A DNA stretch of 55,563 nt from an uncultured Anaeroplasma sp. (GCA_945919465.1 CAMEJG010000008.1:1-55563), one strand, 5' to 3'; shown: positions 27,801 to 37,503, counted from the first letter of the stretch. Notes: generated by a model from the sequence alone, not told the origin. Numbers and translations are program-made.

Positions 27801-29881
27801 GCTATGATCCATCAGTAAATAATGAATTTACAATTATTGATTTCTATTATCCAGTATTAAATAATGCAGTAATTAATTATACTGATGGTAGTAGTGAGGA
27901 AGTAATAATTAGTAGTGATGGAATCACAATTACAGGAAATTATACATCAGGTAAGCTAATTAATTATATTACTATAAGCTATTCAACAAATCTAATAGAT
28001 GAAGATATATTAAATAGTCATAATATTTCACTTGTAGGAAATAAATATAACACTATGAATATATATCCTAATGAGGTATTAGAGCTTGAAATAAATGAAA
28101 TGGTATATGATGATTATTATGGATCTAAAAATTTATTAATAAAGTCAAATATTAATACATCAGAAGGATATTCAATGTATTTATCTCAAGAGAAAGCTGA
28201 TGAGATAATTGAGGTTACATCAACGTCAACTATTGGACAATATTTAGTATTTGATACTTCAACTTTAACGTTAGATTCTCCATTTGATATTAAGGTTAAA
28301 AAGGATTCAACTGATGTTATATTATCTAAGGCTTTTGAATATACAATTATTTCAGATACATCTACATTAAATATTCCAACATATTCAAATATTTTTGCTA
28401 ATCCAGGAGATTGTTATATAACATATAATGATGATGGTACAATTAATACATATTTACCAATTAATTTCACATCAGATAGCAGAGATATATGGTATCATAT
28501 AGAATTAACTGATGTAATGACAGATGTTATTTATTATCTTGATGGTAGTGATTATTACGCAGTAGGTTTAAATTTAGCTAATTCAAGTTATAGTATCACT
28601 TATCAAATTTATTATAGATATAATGGAATAAGCTATTATATTAATGGTGAATATCCAAGTGGAGTAATAGAGGATTTAGATAGTAGTGGTTACGAAGTAA
28701 GCTATGATCCATCAGTAAGTAATGAATTTACAATTATTGATTTCTATTATCCAGTATTAAATACTGCAGTAATTAATTATACTGATGGTAGTAGTGAAGA
28801 AGTAACAATTAGTAGTGATGGAATAACAATTACAGGAAATTATACATCAGGTAAGCTAATTAATTATATTACTATAAATTATTCAACAAATCTAATAGAT
28901 GAAGATATATTAAATAGTCATAATATTTCACTAGTAGGAAATAAATATAAAACTATGAATATATATTCTAATGAGGTATTAGAGCTTGAAATAAATGAAG
29001 TATTATATGATGATTATGATGGATCTAAAAATTTATTAATAAAGTCAAATATTAATACATTAGAAGGCTATTCAATGTATTTATCTCAAGAGAAGGCTGA
29101 TGAGGTAATTGAGGTTAGATCAACATCAACTATTGGAGATTATTTAGTATTTGATACTTTAACTTTAACATTAGATTCTCCATTTGATATCAAGATTAAA
29201 AAGAATTCAACTAATGTTATATTATCTAAGGCTTTTGAATATACAATTATTTCAGATACATCTACATTAAATATTCCAACATATTCAAATATTACCCCTA
29301 ATCCAGGAGATTGTTATATTACATATAATGAAGATGAAACATTTAATGCATATTTACCAATGAATTTCACATCAGATAGCAGAGATATATGGTATAGAAT
29401 AAAATTAACTGATGTAGAAAATCAAACTAATTATTATCTTGAAGGACGAGATTATATAGCTTCAGCAAAAAATCTTAATAATTCAAGCTATTATAGTATT
29501 ATTTATCAAATTTATTATAGATATAATGGAGTAAGCTATTATATAACAGGAGAATGGCCATCTGGTACTATTACAGGTACTCTTGATACTTCATCAACTA
29601 CACTATCAATAGATAGTGAAACATCTCAATTTACAATAAATAATTTTTACTATAATTATTTAGAAGAAGTTACAGTCAAATACACTGATGGTAGTAGTGA
29701 GGTTGTAACTGTTGATTCGACATACTCAACTGGTAATTATGATAATACGAAGGAAATTGCTTCTATTGTAGTAAATGCTTGTGAAAAGGTTATTACTACA
29801 GAATTTGAAGAGATTCTTTCTTCAAATAACATAGTACTTGTTGGTAATAAATATAAAGAAATAGAAATAATTAATTCATAG
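24842..29881 (+). CDS. Giant repeat protein with internal membrane segment
   Basis: A 1679-residue protein with no recognised family. Residues 1-100 are polar and acidic with Ser/Asn runs. Residues about 105-135 (G-S-S-I-A-G-T-I-G-T-V ... F-L-L-A-A-P) form one hydrophobic segment. The rest appears to be beta-sandwich, Fn3/Ig-like domains very rich in Tyr, Asn and Asp. Residues 866-1165 and 1166-1465 are two near-identical 300-residue repeats; a diverged copy precedes them and a partial one ends the protein. There is no signal peptide or LPxTG, so the single segment may orient a short inside N-terminus and a long outside tail. The MscS gene follows after 10 bases, suggesting a membrane pair. 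Confidence 0.85.
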   Translation: MKEYFDTDEYKKIDEYKELKAENYSNINESFIGNEFKNNIDEFLNDNSSSSSINNNKALDSEEFNNKYNKELNQNTNNTLEADSSSITTSSTEATISNAISTTGSSIAGTIGTVATTAIGAVGAVAIASNFLLAAPQMDIISLDIGCDYVHYVVEVSDLDLDSKYSIVIENGYNQYVCSIEEGTNENIVTGLKPYCEYKMSLVVDNKELGGEITYNSESFYTKKPESPTAAFKYNLNPDFENSLMNLNYNIFISDYYQEGYDYYYTISYADEIVYQNDDLSNDYYFNGSISSKEGDYQFNVYCRFFDEDIVILDKTVTVKYPEGLIKQDVDYGIDNVNITGDLSSGYNLEVKLENYFETASYELLVNSNNFSQVYKLEKDNIVINDLMVDYDSLELELMISYYDETYTHRYSINDFTGFSLEYSEPIFNNENNNYSLECIIDNDYEIDYVIASNNYGESERIDVINNIININICGDVKLEAYIKGKDLEFINSQNIIINGNVYLKDIRFGDNYNPGILRFKTNEFLPDNAKIFARMGNDDLGEIEYLDDYYHIDLSSYDNINEITLYVIVNNEEIIINDCNINLENVSYPSFSKENININDCFVSYNDDGSYNTYLPICFSNIDDVWYQVILNDNIYYEGNDYIPIITNLDKKENYNISLGYYYRYNGISYLLESVMLNNLNIVIENNYLVEYDPSDGSGKFSINNFNYDVSNNATIHYTDDSNENITLEFIDNTITGNYDISKEISYVSINYSYKLVDEELLNNNNIDIIGTKYQEMNIYANQLFNLEINEIIYNDYDSSNKLLISSNLDNNYSLVIEQNGEIINYEEYNNGYYIFNAENITLDNSFNIRLIENDDFIKLSKKHEYTIISDTSTISIPTYSNSFANPGDCYITYNDDGTINTYLPINFTSDSTDIWYRIKLVDVVTDEIHYIEGSDYYAVGNNLANSRYSITYQIYYRYNGISYYINGDYPSGVIEDLDSSGYEVSYDPSVNNEFTIIDFYYPVLNNAVINYTDGSSEEVIISSDGITITGNYTSGKLINYITISYSTNLIDEDILNSHNISLVGNKYNTMNIYPNEVLELEINEMVYDDYYGSKNLLIKSNINTSEGYSMYLSQEKADEIIEVTSTSTIGQYLVFDTSTLTLDSPFDIKVKKDSTDVILSKAFEYTIISDTSTLNIPTYSNIFANPGDCYITYNDDGTINTYLPINFTSDSRDIWYHIELTDVMTDVIYYLDGSDYYAVGLNLANSSYSITYQIYYRYNGISYYINGEYPSGVIEDLDSSGYEVSYDPSVSNEFTIIDFYYPVLNTAVINYTDGSSEEVTISSDGITITGNYTSGKLINYITINYSTNLIDEDILNSHNISLVGNKYKTMNIYSNEVLELEINEVLYDDYDGSKNLLIKSNINTLEGYSMYLSQEKADEVIEVRSTSTIGDYLVFDTLTLTLDSPFDIKIKKNSTNVILSKAFEYTIISDTSTLNIPTYSNITPNPGDCYITYNEDETFNAYLPMNFTSDSRDIWYRIKLTDVENQTNYYLEGRDYIASAKNLNNSSYYSIIYQIYYRYNGVSYYITGEWPSGTITGTLDTSSTTLSIDSETSQFTINNFYYNYLEEVTVKYTDGSSEVVTVDSTYSTGNYDNTKEIASIVVNACEKVITTEFEEILSSNNIVLVGNKYKEIEIINS
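27437..29881 (+). repeat. 900 bp in-frame tandem repeats
   Basis: The same sequence phase recurs at 27437, 28337 and 29237, exactly 900 bp apart, so there are two full units and one partial unit. Nucleotide identity between the first two is high, with changes scattered. A more diverged unit of about 865 bp begins near 26600. The near-identity points to recent duplication or homogenisation by recombination. Confidence 0.92.
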
Positions 29882-29891
29882 GAGGAAAAAT

Positions 29892-30929
29892 ATGAAAAAG
29901 GATAAAAAGAAAATTTTTAGAATTATTGAAATATCTTTAGCTATCTTAGTAGTAGTAGCATTTCTTGTAGCTATTATTGTTGAATCAGCAGCCAAAGATA
30001 GTGATTTTGGTATTTGGATGAAGGAAAATGTTTGGGATATTGATGCAACTCTAGCATCATTAAATGCACATGTTCCAACATTAATTCATTGTTTAATCTA
30101 TATTGTTGTTATAGTTGCAGTATGTAGATTAATTAGATTAATATTCCGTAAGCAAATGAAAAAGAATAACCGTACTAAAACAGTTATTACTTTATTTGAT
30201 GGAATTGTTAAATATACTTGTGCTATAGTATTAATATTTTTAATACTTCAAGCTTGTGGTGTTAATACAGCTGCTTTATTCGCATCTGTTGGTATTCTAA
30301 CTTTAGTTATAGGCTTAGGCTGTCAAAGCTTAATAGCTGATGTTGTTGCTGGAATGTTCATTATATTTGAAAATGAATATAATGTAGGTGAAATAGTTTC
30401 TATTGGTGATTTTAGAGGAACAGTTATTGAAATTGGTATTCGTGCTACTAAGCTATTAGATATGGCTGGAAATATCAAAATAATCAATAATAGTGATATT
30501 TCAAATGTAATTAATATGTCTAGAGAATTATCACTAGCTTCTGTTACTTGTGAATTTCCATATGATGTCCCAGTTGAATTTGTTGAAACTTTATTAAAGG
30601 AAAACTTCCCTGAGTTTAAGAAAAAGATTCCTGCAATAGTAGAGGGTCCATATTATAAGGGTGTATCATATTATGGAGATAGTAATGTTTCTGTAATGGT
30701 AGTTGCTAAATGTAAGGAAGAAGATAGATATCAGGTACAAAGAGATCTATTACGTGAATATCGTGCTGTATTCCTTAAAAATGGTATTGATTTATCATTC
30801 CAGCAGGTTGTGCTTAACCAACCAGTTGCTTCTGGTATTGAGGTTACTGAATCTCAAAGAAAACAAGCTGAAAAATTTATGATTAATCAAAAGAAGCAAT
30901 CTCAAGGTTTAGAAGAACAACAAGATTAA
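29892..30929 (+). CDS. MscS-family mechanosensitive channel
   Basis: A 345-residue channel with three hydrophobic segments and the pore-helix signature G-V-N-T-A-A-L-F-A-S-V-G-I ... G-L-G-C-Q-S-L-I-A-D-V-V-A-G, then the beta domain (E-N-E-Y-N-V-G-E-I-V). It releases ions and small solutes when membrane tension rises. It is co-transcribed with the giant repeat protein upstream and closed by a terminator. The C-terminal tail is rich in Gln and Lys. Confidence 0.92.
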   Translation: MKKDKKKIFRIIEISLAILVVVAFLVAIIVESAAKDSDFGIWMKENVWDIDATLASLNAHVPTLIHCLIYIVVIVAVCRLIRLIFRKQMKKNNRTKTVITLFDGIVKYTCAIVLIFLILQACGVNTAALFASVGILTLVIGLGCQSLIADVVAGMFIIFENEYNVGEIVSIGDFRGTVIEIGIRATKLLDMAGNIKIINNSDISNVINMSRELSLASVTCEFPYDVPVEFVETLLKENFPEFKKKIPAIVEGPYYKGVSYYGDSNVSVMVVAKCKEEDRYQVQRDLLREYRAVFLKNGIDLSFQQVVLNQPVASGIEVTESQRKQAEKFMINQKKQSQGLEEQQD

Positions 30930-30938
30930 TATTATAAA

Positions 30939-30981
30939 GAGAAAAGTATTTTCTTAAAAAGACTATGCTTTTCTCTTTTTT
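30939..30981 (+). terminator. Intrinsic terminator
   Basis: AGAGAAAAG (30939-30947) pairs with CTTTTCTCT (30968-30976), followed by eight T. Confidence 0.8.
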
Positions 30982-31016
30982 TTCGATATAATTAGAATAC
31001 TTATATGGAGGTTTTT

Positions 31017-34000
31017 ATGAAAAAGGGCGATTTAATATTTCATAAAAGTTTAAAATTTGGAGTAATTGATAATATTGAGGGGCTTTATTATACTATCAAT
31101 TTTTTGGATTATGGACAAAGAGTAATATCAGAAGACTTTTTAAAAATGGATGATAAAATGATAGTAGAAATTCCTGATTATTTTATAAATAAAATAAATA
31201 GTGAAGATTTTTTTGAATCCTATAAGCTTACTACAATAGAGAAAGGAGAAGATTACTATCATCAAAATCTAGTAAAAAGCTTTTATATAAAAAATAAAAA
31301 ATTTTTTGCTAAAGTTGAAGGTAATGATATTTATGATGTAGAAATTTCTTTCTCGAAAGAATCATCTTGTACCTGTCCTGTAGGCTATAAATGTAAGCAT
31401 AGTGTTGCAGCCTTTTTAAAGCTTAGAGATAACATAAAAGAGCTTACCTCACTTAGAGGTAATGAAATAGAAAATGATTTTAATTTTTCAAAATATTTTT
31501 TATTTACTAAGGATGATTATATTGAACAATTTCCTATTAAAAGATTTCAAAATATTAAGAATGATATATTAGCTTTAGATGATATATCATTTATTAATTT
31601 TGTTAATGAAGCTTTTAACAAATATAATAAAGATAGAGTATATTCATTTATTAAAAACTATTGTATCTTTTTTATGTCTATAAAGGAATTAACTAATAGA
31701 GTAGCTAAAATACTTAATACTCCTGAGCATGCCGATGATAGAATAATTTTTAATAGAATTAAAAGAGAAACTACTATAGATATCAATAAAGCTTATTATA
31801 AAAATGATGTATTAAGTAGTTTAAATGGATTATTACTTGAAGATAAATATGAAGAAGCATTTAATGCTTTATTTGATAATTGTAGTCATATTAATTTTGA
31901 TAATTATTATTATGATGAGATATTATCTAATTTATCTAAAGATTATGTTAATGATAATTTTGAAATTATTTATAAAAATTTAAAAGTTATTAATTCTGAT
32001 AAGATAAAGAAAGTATTGAATTATTTAAATTTAGATAATTCTCTTAAATTATACATTCAAAGACCAAGCTTAATAGAGGATATTAATGTAATTACTAATT
32101 TTCCAGTAGAAGCTCAATTTTCTATATTAAATGAAATAGATCCTAATTTATCATATAGCTTTATACTTGATAATTATAATACTTTAATGAACTACCCAAA
32201 AGAATTAGCTCATATTGTTATTAGATTAATTAAAATAATAAAAACAAAAGCTAGAAAGGCTAGCTTATATAATATAATATCTAATTTACCACATGAAAGA
32301 TATTTATTATTTTTATTAGAAACTAATGATTTATTTTTTAATGAAAAAAGATTAATGGAAGAACCATTAAATGATAATCTTTTATCTAGACCAAGCTATA
32401 TGAAAATTAATTCAGATGATTTATTTTATTATTTTGATTTGAATTATTTTATTCATACAGATGATAATAATTTTTATTTAGATATAGAATTAGTATTTAA
32501 TGATACAAATATAGCTAAAATAGAATTAATTGATATGGAAGAAGAATCATTAAAATCAATTGATTCTTTTAATAATTTGAATATAGCAAATTATTGTCTT
32601 GATTATGTATTAGATAATTATAAAGAAGATATTAATAATAAATATCAACTATTTATAAATGAAAAAGAAGCACGTGAGCTAGAATTAAGTCTAAAAGAAA
32701 TAAATAAATCATTAGATGTAATAGAAAGAGATACAGTATTAACCGATTTAAATTCTAATCCTACTGTAAGACTTGAGGTTGAATTAGTTAAAATATATTC
32801 TGGATTGTCTTTAGAATTAAAAATAGGTAACGAACAATTATATAAGGTTAAAGATTTGCTTGATTTTGTAATGTTGTTTCTTAATAATGAGGAAAAGAAA
32901 TATGGTAAAAAATTAACCTTTAAGCATGATACTGATTATTTAGAAAAGCCATATGATGAATTTATAAAATATTTAATGGAAATATTTATTCCAGGAGGAA
33001 GTTATTATTATCAATCCTCTTATAGAAATTCATTAAATGATAAGAATCTTAAGAAAATATTATATATATTAAAGAATACATATCTAAAATTTCATGATGT
33101 TAATTATTTATTATCATTAGATCCTATTGATGTTAAATATATTATTGATGATGAATATAAGCTTCAATTAAGTGGTATTGATAATAAAAACTTAATAATA
33201 TTAATGGATGATACTTATTTTTATTTTGACAAAGATAATCAAAAAATAAATGTTTTAAATATTAATAAAAAGGAATATCCATTATTTAAATTATTTATTC
33301 AAAACCAAAATAAAACTATTAAGCCTATTAAAGAAAAAATAAGAGATGTAATTGTTTCTAGATATAAAGATAAAATAGAATTATCTGAAAGAATTAAATC
33401 AGATTTTAAGATTATTGATTTAGATATAGATGCATATTTTGATTGGACAAGCTATGGTATTACAGTTTCAAATAAGTATTCTAAAAATAACATACCATTA
33501 AATATTGATGAGATTAGTAATATTAGTGATTTATCTAAGCTTAATACCTATCAAAATTATCTTAAAAATTTAGGTTTTATTGATGGAGTAATGAGTGATG
33601 AGGATAATCAAATTAAATTCTTAAAAATGGATTTTTCATACCTTAGAAGTATCGCAACAGTCTATTTATCTGATGCATTAAGTAATAAAACTATTACTCA
33701 ATTTAAAACTCCAATTGTTAGAATTCAATATAACAATAATATGCTTGATGCGTTTGTTACTGAAAGTGAATATAGTGAAGATGAATTAAAAGAAATATAT
33801 AGAGCTTTAAAGAGAAAGAGAAAATATGTAATATTAGGTACTAATAATATTGTTGATTTAGATAATGAAGAAACAAATGAATTTTATCAAACTGTTACTG
33901 ATTTAAATTTAAATCAAAAAGAACCTAATGAAAGAAATTATATTCCAACTTATCAAGTAATAAAAGCTTATGCTCATATTAATAATTGTCAAATTGATGA

Positions 34001-35429
34001 TTATTTATCAAATATGGTAAATGAAATAAAGGAATATAAAAATTTTGATATTGAATTACCTAGTATTAATGCAGAATTAAGAGATTATCAGGTTGTAGGC
34101 TATAAATGGTTATCAATATTAAAAAAATATCATATTGGTGGTATTTTAGCTGATGATATGGGGTTAGGAAAAACCTTACAAATTATCACTCTTATTTTAG
34201 CTGATAATAGTGAATTACCTTCACTTATTGTATGTCCTAAGAGCTTAGTATTTAATTGGAAGAATGAATTTAATAAGTTCGCACCACAAATTGAAGCTAT
34301 AGAAATTTATGGTGGTATGACAGAAAGAAGAAATATTATTTCTCAAATTGATCCTAATAAAAAGGTTGTATATATTATTTCATATGATTCATTAGGAAGA
34401 GATTTAGATTATTTAAATCATTATTTTAATTTTCTTGTGTTAGATGAGGCTCAAACTATTAAGAATGTTAATGCTAAAAAATCAATTAATGTAAAACAGG
34501 TTAATGCTTGTTATCGTTATGCATTAACTGGTACACCAATTGAAAATAATGTTATTGATTTATGGAGTATTTTTGATTTCTTAATGCCAGAATATTTTGA
34601 TGAATTAAGTAAATTTAAGAGTAGATATTTAAATGATAATAAATATACTGATTATATTGCTAAAATGGTAGCTCCATTCATTTTAAGAAGAACTAAAAAG
34701 GATGTATTAAAGGATTTACCTTCTAAATATGAAAGAATTGTAACTTGTGAAATGAGTAAAGAGCAAAGAAAGATTTATGATTCTATTTGTAATGAGGCAT
34801 TAGATAGACTTTATGTTGAAAATAAAAAGAGTATTGAGGTATTAGCATTATTAACTAGATTGCGTCAGGTATGTATCGATCCTAATTTATTTATTGAAAA
34901 TTATAATAGTCCTAGTGCTAAATTAGAATTATTAAAAGAATTACTAAAAGAATATTTATTTGAAGGACATCGTATATTAATATTTTCTCAATTTGTTTCT
35001 GCTTTAAAATTAGTAGAAGAATATTTAGAAGAAATGAATATTAAATATTATATGATTACTGGTGATACTGATGCGAAAAAGAGATTAGAGCTTGCGAATA
35101 ATTTTAATATCTCAAATGAAATTCCAGTATTCTTAATTTCTCTTAAAGCTGGTGGTACAGGTTTAAATTTAATTGGTGCTGATACAGTAATTCATTTAGA
35201 TCCATGGTGGAATAGTAGTGCTGAGGATCAAGCGACAGATAGAGCGTATAGAATTGGTCAAACAAAGAATGTTGAGGTTATTAAGCTGATTTGTGAGGAT
35301 TCTATTGAGCAAAGAGTTATAGAATTACAAAATATTAAGAAGGATATTATCGATAAATTAATCGCAAATGATGATCAAAGAATATCATCAATATCAATTG
35401 AGGATTTGCAATTTATTCTTAAAAAATAA
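31017..35429 (+). CDS. SWIM and SNF2-family helicase
   Basis: A 1470-residue DNA-dependent ATPase. A SWIM finger C-x-C-P ... C-K-H lies near residues 117-130. About 900 residues of helical/beta region follow (SNF2-associated). The SNF2 core then has D-D-M-G-L-G-K-T at 1046-1053, D-E-A-Q at 1143-1146, T-G-T-P-I-E-N and C-terminal S-L-K-A-G-G-T-G-L-N and Q-A-T-D-R-A-Y-R-I-G-Q. Such Bacillota proteins may remodel DNA-protein or RNA polymerase complexes; function is not settled. ATG 31017 is chosen because GGAGG overlaps the ATG four codons earlier. It is longer than many relatives. Confidence 0.9.
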   Translation: MKKGDLIFHKSLKFGVIDNIEGLYYTINFLDYGQRVISEDFLKMDDKMIVEIPDYFINKINSEDFFESYKLTTIEKGEDYYHQNLVKSFYIKNKKFFAKVEGNDIYDVEISFSKESSCTCPVGYKCKHSVAAFLKLRDNIKELTSLRGNEIENDFNFSKYFLFTKDDYIEQFPIKRFQNIKNDILALDDISFINFVNEAFNKYNKDRVYSFIKNYCIFFMSIKELTNRVAKILNTPEHADDRIIFNRIKRETTIDINKAYYKNDVLSSLNGLLLEDKYEEAFNALFDNCSHINFDNYYYDEILSNLSKDYVNDNFEIIYKNLKVINSDKIKKVLNYLNLDNSLKLYIQRPSLIEDINVITNFPVEAQFSILNEIDPNLSYSFILDNYNTLMNYPKELAHIVIRLIKIIKTKARKASLYNIISNLPHERYLLFLLETNDLFFNEKRLMEEPLNDNLLSRPSYMKINSDDLFYYFDLNYFIHTDDNNFYLDIELVFNDTNIAKIELIDMEEESLKSIDSFNNLNIANYCLDYVLDNYKEDINNKYQLFINEKEARELELSLKEINKSLDVIERDTVLTDLNSNPTVRLEVELVKIYSGLSLELKIGNEQLYKVKDLLDFVMLFLNNEEKKYGKKLTFKHDTDYLEKPYDEFIKYLMEIFIPGGSYYYQSSYRNSLNDKNLKKILYILKNTYLKFHDVNYLLSLDPIDVKYIIDDEYKLQLSGIDNKNLIILMDDTYFYFDKDNQKINVLNINKKEYPLFKLFIQNQNKTIKPIKEKIRDVIVSRYKDKIELSERIKSDFKIIDLDIDAYFDWTSYGITVSNKYSKNNIPLNIDEISNISDLSKLNTYQNYLKNLGFIDGVMSDEDNQIKFLKMDFSYLRSIATVYLSDALSNKTITQFKTPIVRIQYNNNMLDAFVTESEYSEDELKEIYRALKRKRKYVILGTNNIVDLDNEETNEFYQTVTDLNLNQKEPNERNYIPTYQVIKAYAHINNCQIDDYLSNMVNEIKEYKNFDIELPSINAELRDYQVVGYKWLSILKKYHIGGILADDMGLGKTLQIITLILADNSELPSLIVCPKSLVFNWKNEFNKFAPQIEAIEIYGGMTERRNIISQIDPNKKVVYIISYDSLGRDLDYLNHYFNFLVLDEAQTIKNVNAKKSINVKQVNACYRYALTGTPIENNVIDLWSIFDFLMPEYFDELSKFKSRYLNDNKYTDYIAKMVAPFILRRTKKDVLKDLPSKYERIVTCEMSKEQRKIYDSICNEALDRLYVENKKSIEVLALLTRLRQVCIDPNLFIENYNSPSAKLELLKELLKEYLFEGHRILIFSQFVSALKLVEEYLEEMNIKYYMITGDTDAKKRLELANNFNISNEIPVFLISLKAGGTGLNLIGADTVIHLDPWWNSSAEDQATDRAYRIGQTKNVEVIKLICEDSIEQRVIELQNIKKDIIDKLIANDDQRISSISIEDLQFILKK

Positions 35430-35435
35430 CAAAAT

Positions 35436-35464
35436 TTGCTTATTTTTTAATTTTATATTATAAT
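35436..35464 (+). promoter_or_regulatory. Promoter of the nucleotidyltransferase gene
   Basis: TTGCTT (35436-35441), 17-base spacer, TATAAT (35459-35464). AAAGGAGG precedes the ATG. Confidence 0.65.
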
Positions 35465-35489
35465 TAGTACACTAAAGGAGGACTAATTT

Positions 35490-36389
35490 ATGGATTTAGT
35501 CATTTTAGCTGCTGGAATGGGCAGTAGATTTGGTGGTTTAAAACAAATTGAACCAATAGATAAATATGGAAATTTTATAATTGATTATTCTATTTATGAT
35601 GCAAAAAGAGCAGGCTTTGATAGAGTAGTATTCATTATTAAAGAAGAAAATTATGAAATATTTAAAAATACTATAGGAAAAAGAGTTGAAGATAAGATTG
35701 AAACTCATTATGCATTTCAATCTCTTGATTTGATTCCAGAGGGTTATACTTTACCTAGTGATAGAGTAAAACCATTAGGTACAGCTCAGGCTATTTTAGC
35801 TGCAAAGCCTTATGTTAGTGATAAATTTATTATTATTAATGCAGATGATTTCTATGGTAGTGATGCTTTTAAGGTAGCTGCTGATTTCTTAAGAGGTTCA
35901 AATGATCCTAATACTTACGCTAATGTTGCGTATCGTGTAACTAATACTATGACTGAAAATGGTTCTGTAAAAAGAGGTGTATTAGTATTTGATGAGAATA
36001 AGAAGCTTAATTCTTTAATTGAATCTAAAATAGAAAAGGTTAATAATGATATTATCGCAACACCACTTGAGGGTGGTGATGTTATGAACATTTCTTCTGA
36101 TACATTAGTTTCTATGAATATGTTCTGTTTTAATAAAAATATTATGGATTATATTGAAGAAGGATTTAAGCCATTTATGGAAGCAAATAAGAATAATTTG
36201 GCTTCTTGTGAATATTTAATTCCTACTGTTGTTTCAGATTTAATTCATGATAATAAAATTTCTGTTGATATTTTAGCTACTAAGGCAGTATGGTATGGTA
36301 TCACTTATAAGGAAGATAAAGATAATGTAGTTAAATCATTAGAAAATCTAATGAATAATGGAGAATATCCAGAAGGAATTTGGAAATAA
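35490..36389 (+). CDS. Sugar-phosphate nucleotidyltransferase-like protein
   Basis: A 299-residue NTP-transferase of the GT-A fold. The N-terminal L-A-A-G-M-G-S-R-F-G-G-L-K-Q is the nucleotide-binding loop; N-A-D-D-F-Y-G is the metal-binding strand. It probably activates a sugar phosphate or similar compound to an NDP form for surface polysaccharide or cofactor synthesis. Substrate is not readable and neighbours do not help. It has its own promoter and terminator. Confidence 0.88.
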   Translation: MDLVILAAGMGSRFGGLKQIEPIDKYGNFIIDYSIYDAKRAGFDRVVFIIKEENYEIFKNTIGKRVEDKIETHYAFQSLDLIPEGYTLPSDRVKPLGTAQAILAAKPYVSDKFIIINADDFYGSDAFKVAADFLRGSNDPNTYANVAYRVTNTMTENGSVKRGVLVFDENKKLNSLIESKIEKVNNDIIATPLEGGDVMNISSDTLVSMNMFCFNKNIMDYIEEGFKPFMEANKNNLASCEYLIPTVVSDLIHDNKISVDILATKAVWYGITYKEDKDNVVKSLENLMNNGEYPEGIWK

Positions 36390-36399
36390 TATTTAATGA

Positions 36400-36444
36400 A
36401 TGATTATATAGCTTAGATAGATATGCTATATAATCATTTTTATT
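36400..36444 (+). terminator. Intrinsic terminator
   Basis: ATGATTATATAGC (36400-36412) pairs perfectly with GCTATATAATCAT (36425-36437), followed by a T-rich tail. Confidence 0.85.
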
Positions 36445-36485
36445 TTTTAAAGAAAAAAATTAATTAATTATTTTTTTAAAAAATA

Positions 36486-36514
36486 TTGACTATTTACTTT
36501 TAGTATTGTACAAT
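36486..36514 (+). promoter_or_regulatory. Promoter of rplM-rpsI
   Basis: TTGACT (36486-36491), 17-base spacer, TACAAT (36509-36514). Confidence 0.8.
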
Positions 36515-36519
36515 ACCAA

Positions 36520-36585
36520 ATGGTACATTTTAAGCAATTATCCACAATTGCCCTAATTTAATTATTTAATTTAGGAGGAAAAAAC
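36520..36585 (+). promoter_or_regulatory. Candidate L13 leader RNA
   Basis: A short leader before rplM with two hairpins: GCAATTATCCACAATTGC (about 36533-36550), then CCTAA pairing with TTAGG, the latter reaching into the AGGAGG binding site. Its place matches the ribosomal-protein L13 leader known from Bacillota, by which L13 represses its own operon. Sequence match to that family was not computed. Confidence 0.45.
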
Positions 36586-37020
36586 ATGAATACTTTCATG
36601 GCAAACAATCAAACAGTTCAACACAATTGGTATGTAGTTGACGCAACTGGCTTAACATTAGGACGTTTAGCTACAGTTGTTGCTTCTTACTTAAGAGGAA
36701 AGCATAAGCCAATCTATACTCCACATGTAAATTGCGGAGATAATGTCATCGTTATTAATGCTGACAAAATCAAATTAACTGGTAACAAGTGGAATGATAA
36801 GCTTTATCGTAGACACTCTGAATACAGTGGAGGTCTTAAGACTCAAACTGCAAAAGAGGTTATGGAAAAGTATCCTACTAGAATGGTTGAAAATGCAGTA
36901 TATGGTATGCTACCACATACAAAGCTTGGTGACCAAATGAGAAAGCAGTTATATGTTTATGCATCTAATGAACATCCACATGCTGCTCAAAAGCCAGTAG
37001 AATTAGTGGTAAAGGCATAA
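36586..37020 (+). CDS. rplM: 50S ribosomal protein L13
   Basis: A 144-residue ribosomal protein L13 of normal length, with [13 protein letters not shown] near the start and G-M-L-P-H-T-K-L-G in the second half. It binds 23S rRNA early in large-subunit assembly. It is transcribed with rpsI, 13 bases downstream, as in most bacteria. Confidence 0.98.
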   Translation: MNTFMANNQTVQHNWYVVDATGLTLGRLATVVASYLRGKHKPIYTPHVNCGDNVIVINADKIKLTGNKWNDKLYRRHSEYSGGLKTQTAKEVMEKYPTRMVENAVYGMLPHTKLGDQMRKQLYVYASNEHPHAAQKPVELVVKA

Positions 37021-37033
37021 GGAGGATATAGAA

Positions 37034-37432
37034 ATGGCAAAGAAATTAGTTCAATACTTAGGAACAGGCCGTCGTAAGAGCTCTGTTGCACGTGTATACT
37101 TACGTGCAGGTAAAGGAAAAATCACTATCAATGGTCGTGATTTTGAAGATTATATTCCTTCAGCAGCAGTTCGTTTAGACGTATTACAACCATTAGAGTT
37201 AACTGAAACAACTGAAAAGTTCGATGTTCTTGTTAATGTATGTGGCGGTGGTATCACTGGTCAAGCTGGTGCAATCCGTTTAGGTATTACACGTGCATTA
37301 TTAGAGGTTAATCCAGATTATCGTGCTGTATTAAAGCCAGCTGGTTTAGTTACACGTGATCCACGTGCTAAGGAACGTAAGAAATACGGTCTTAAGAAGG
37401 CTCGTCGTGCTCCTCAATTCTCTAAGCGTTAA
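37034..37432 (+). CDS. rpsI: 30S ribosomal protein S9
   Basis: A 132-residue S9 of normal length with [11 protein letters not shown] at the start and the basic C-terminal tail ending in F-S-K-R that reaches the decoding site. Its last codons double as the attachment site of an integrated element: AATTCTCTAAGCGTTAA is part of a 28-base repeat found again at 51555. The coding sequence is kept intact by the insertion. Confidence 0.98.
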   Translation: MAKKLVQYLGTGRRKSSVARVYLRAGKGKITINGRDFEDYIPSAAVRLDVLQPLELTETTEKFDVLVNVCGGGITGQAGAIRLGITRALLEVNPDYRAVLKPAGLVTRDPRAKERKKYGLKKARRAPQFSKR

Positions 37433-37443
37433 TTGTTTGATAA
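37416..37443 (+). other. attL: left attachment site in the 3' end of rpsI
   Basis: 28 bases, starting AATTCTCTAAGCGTTAA and ending TTTGATAA, are repeated exactly at 51555-51582. They include the last codons and stop of rpsI. An integrase gene faces inward about 350 bases on. Further similarity (AAAATTGCGAAAA) continues just past both copies. Confidence 0.9.
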
Positions 37444-37468
37444 AGAAAATTGCGAAAATAAAAGAAAA

Positions 37469-37501
37469 AGTCTCATTATTTCTCGAAATGAGGCTTTTTT
37501 T
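37469..37501 (+). terminator. Terminator inside the left end, restoring rpsI termination
   Basis: AGTCTCATT (37469-37477) pairs with AATGAGGCT (37487-37495), loop ATTTCTCGA, followed by seven T. The terminator past the right end (51611) has the same ATTTCTCG loop start, so the element appears to carry its own copy of the host terminator. Confidence 0.8.
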
Positions 37502-37503
37502 AT

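Noticed and set aside
27437-29881. Assembly error duplicating 900 bp
   Set aside because: The two full units differ at many scattered positions and a diverged unit precedes them, so this is genuine repetition, although exact copy number should be checked with long reads.
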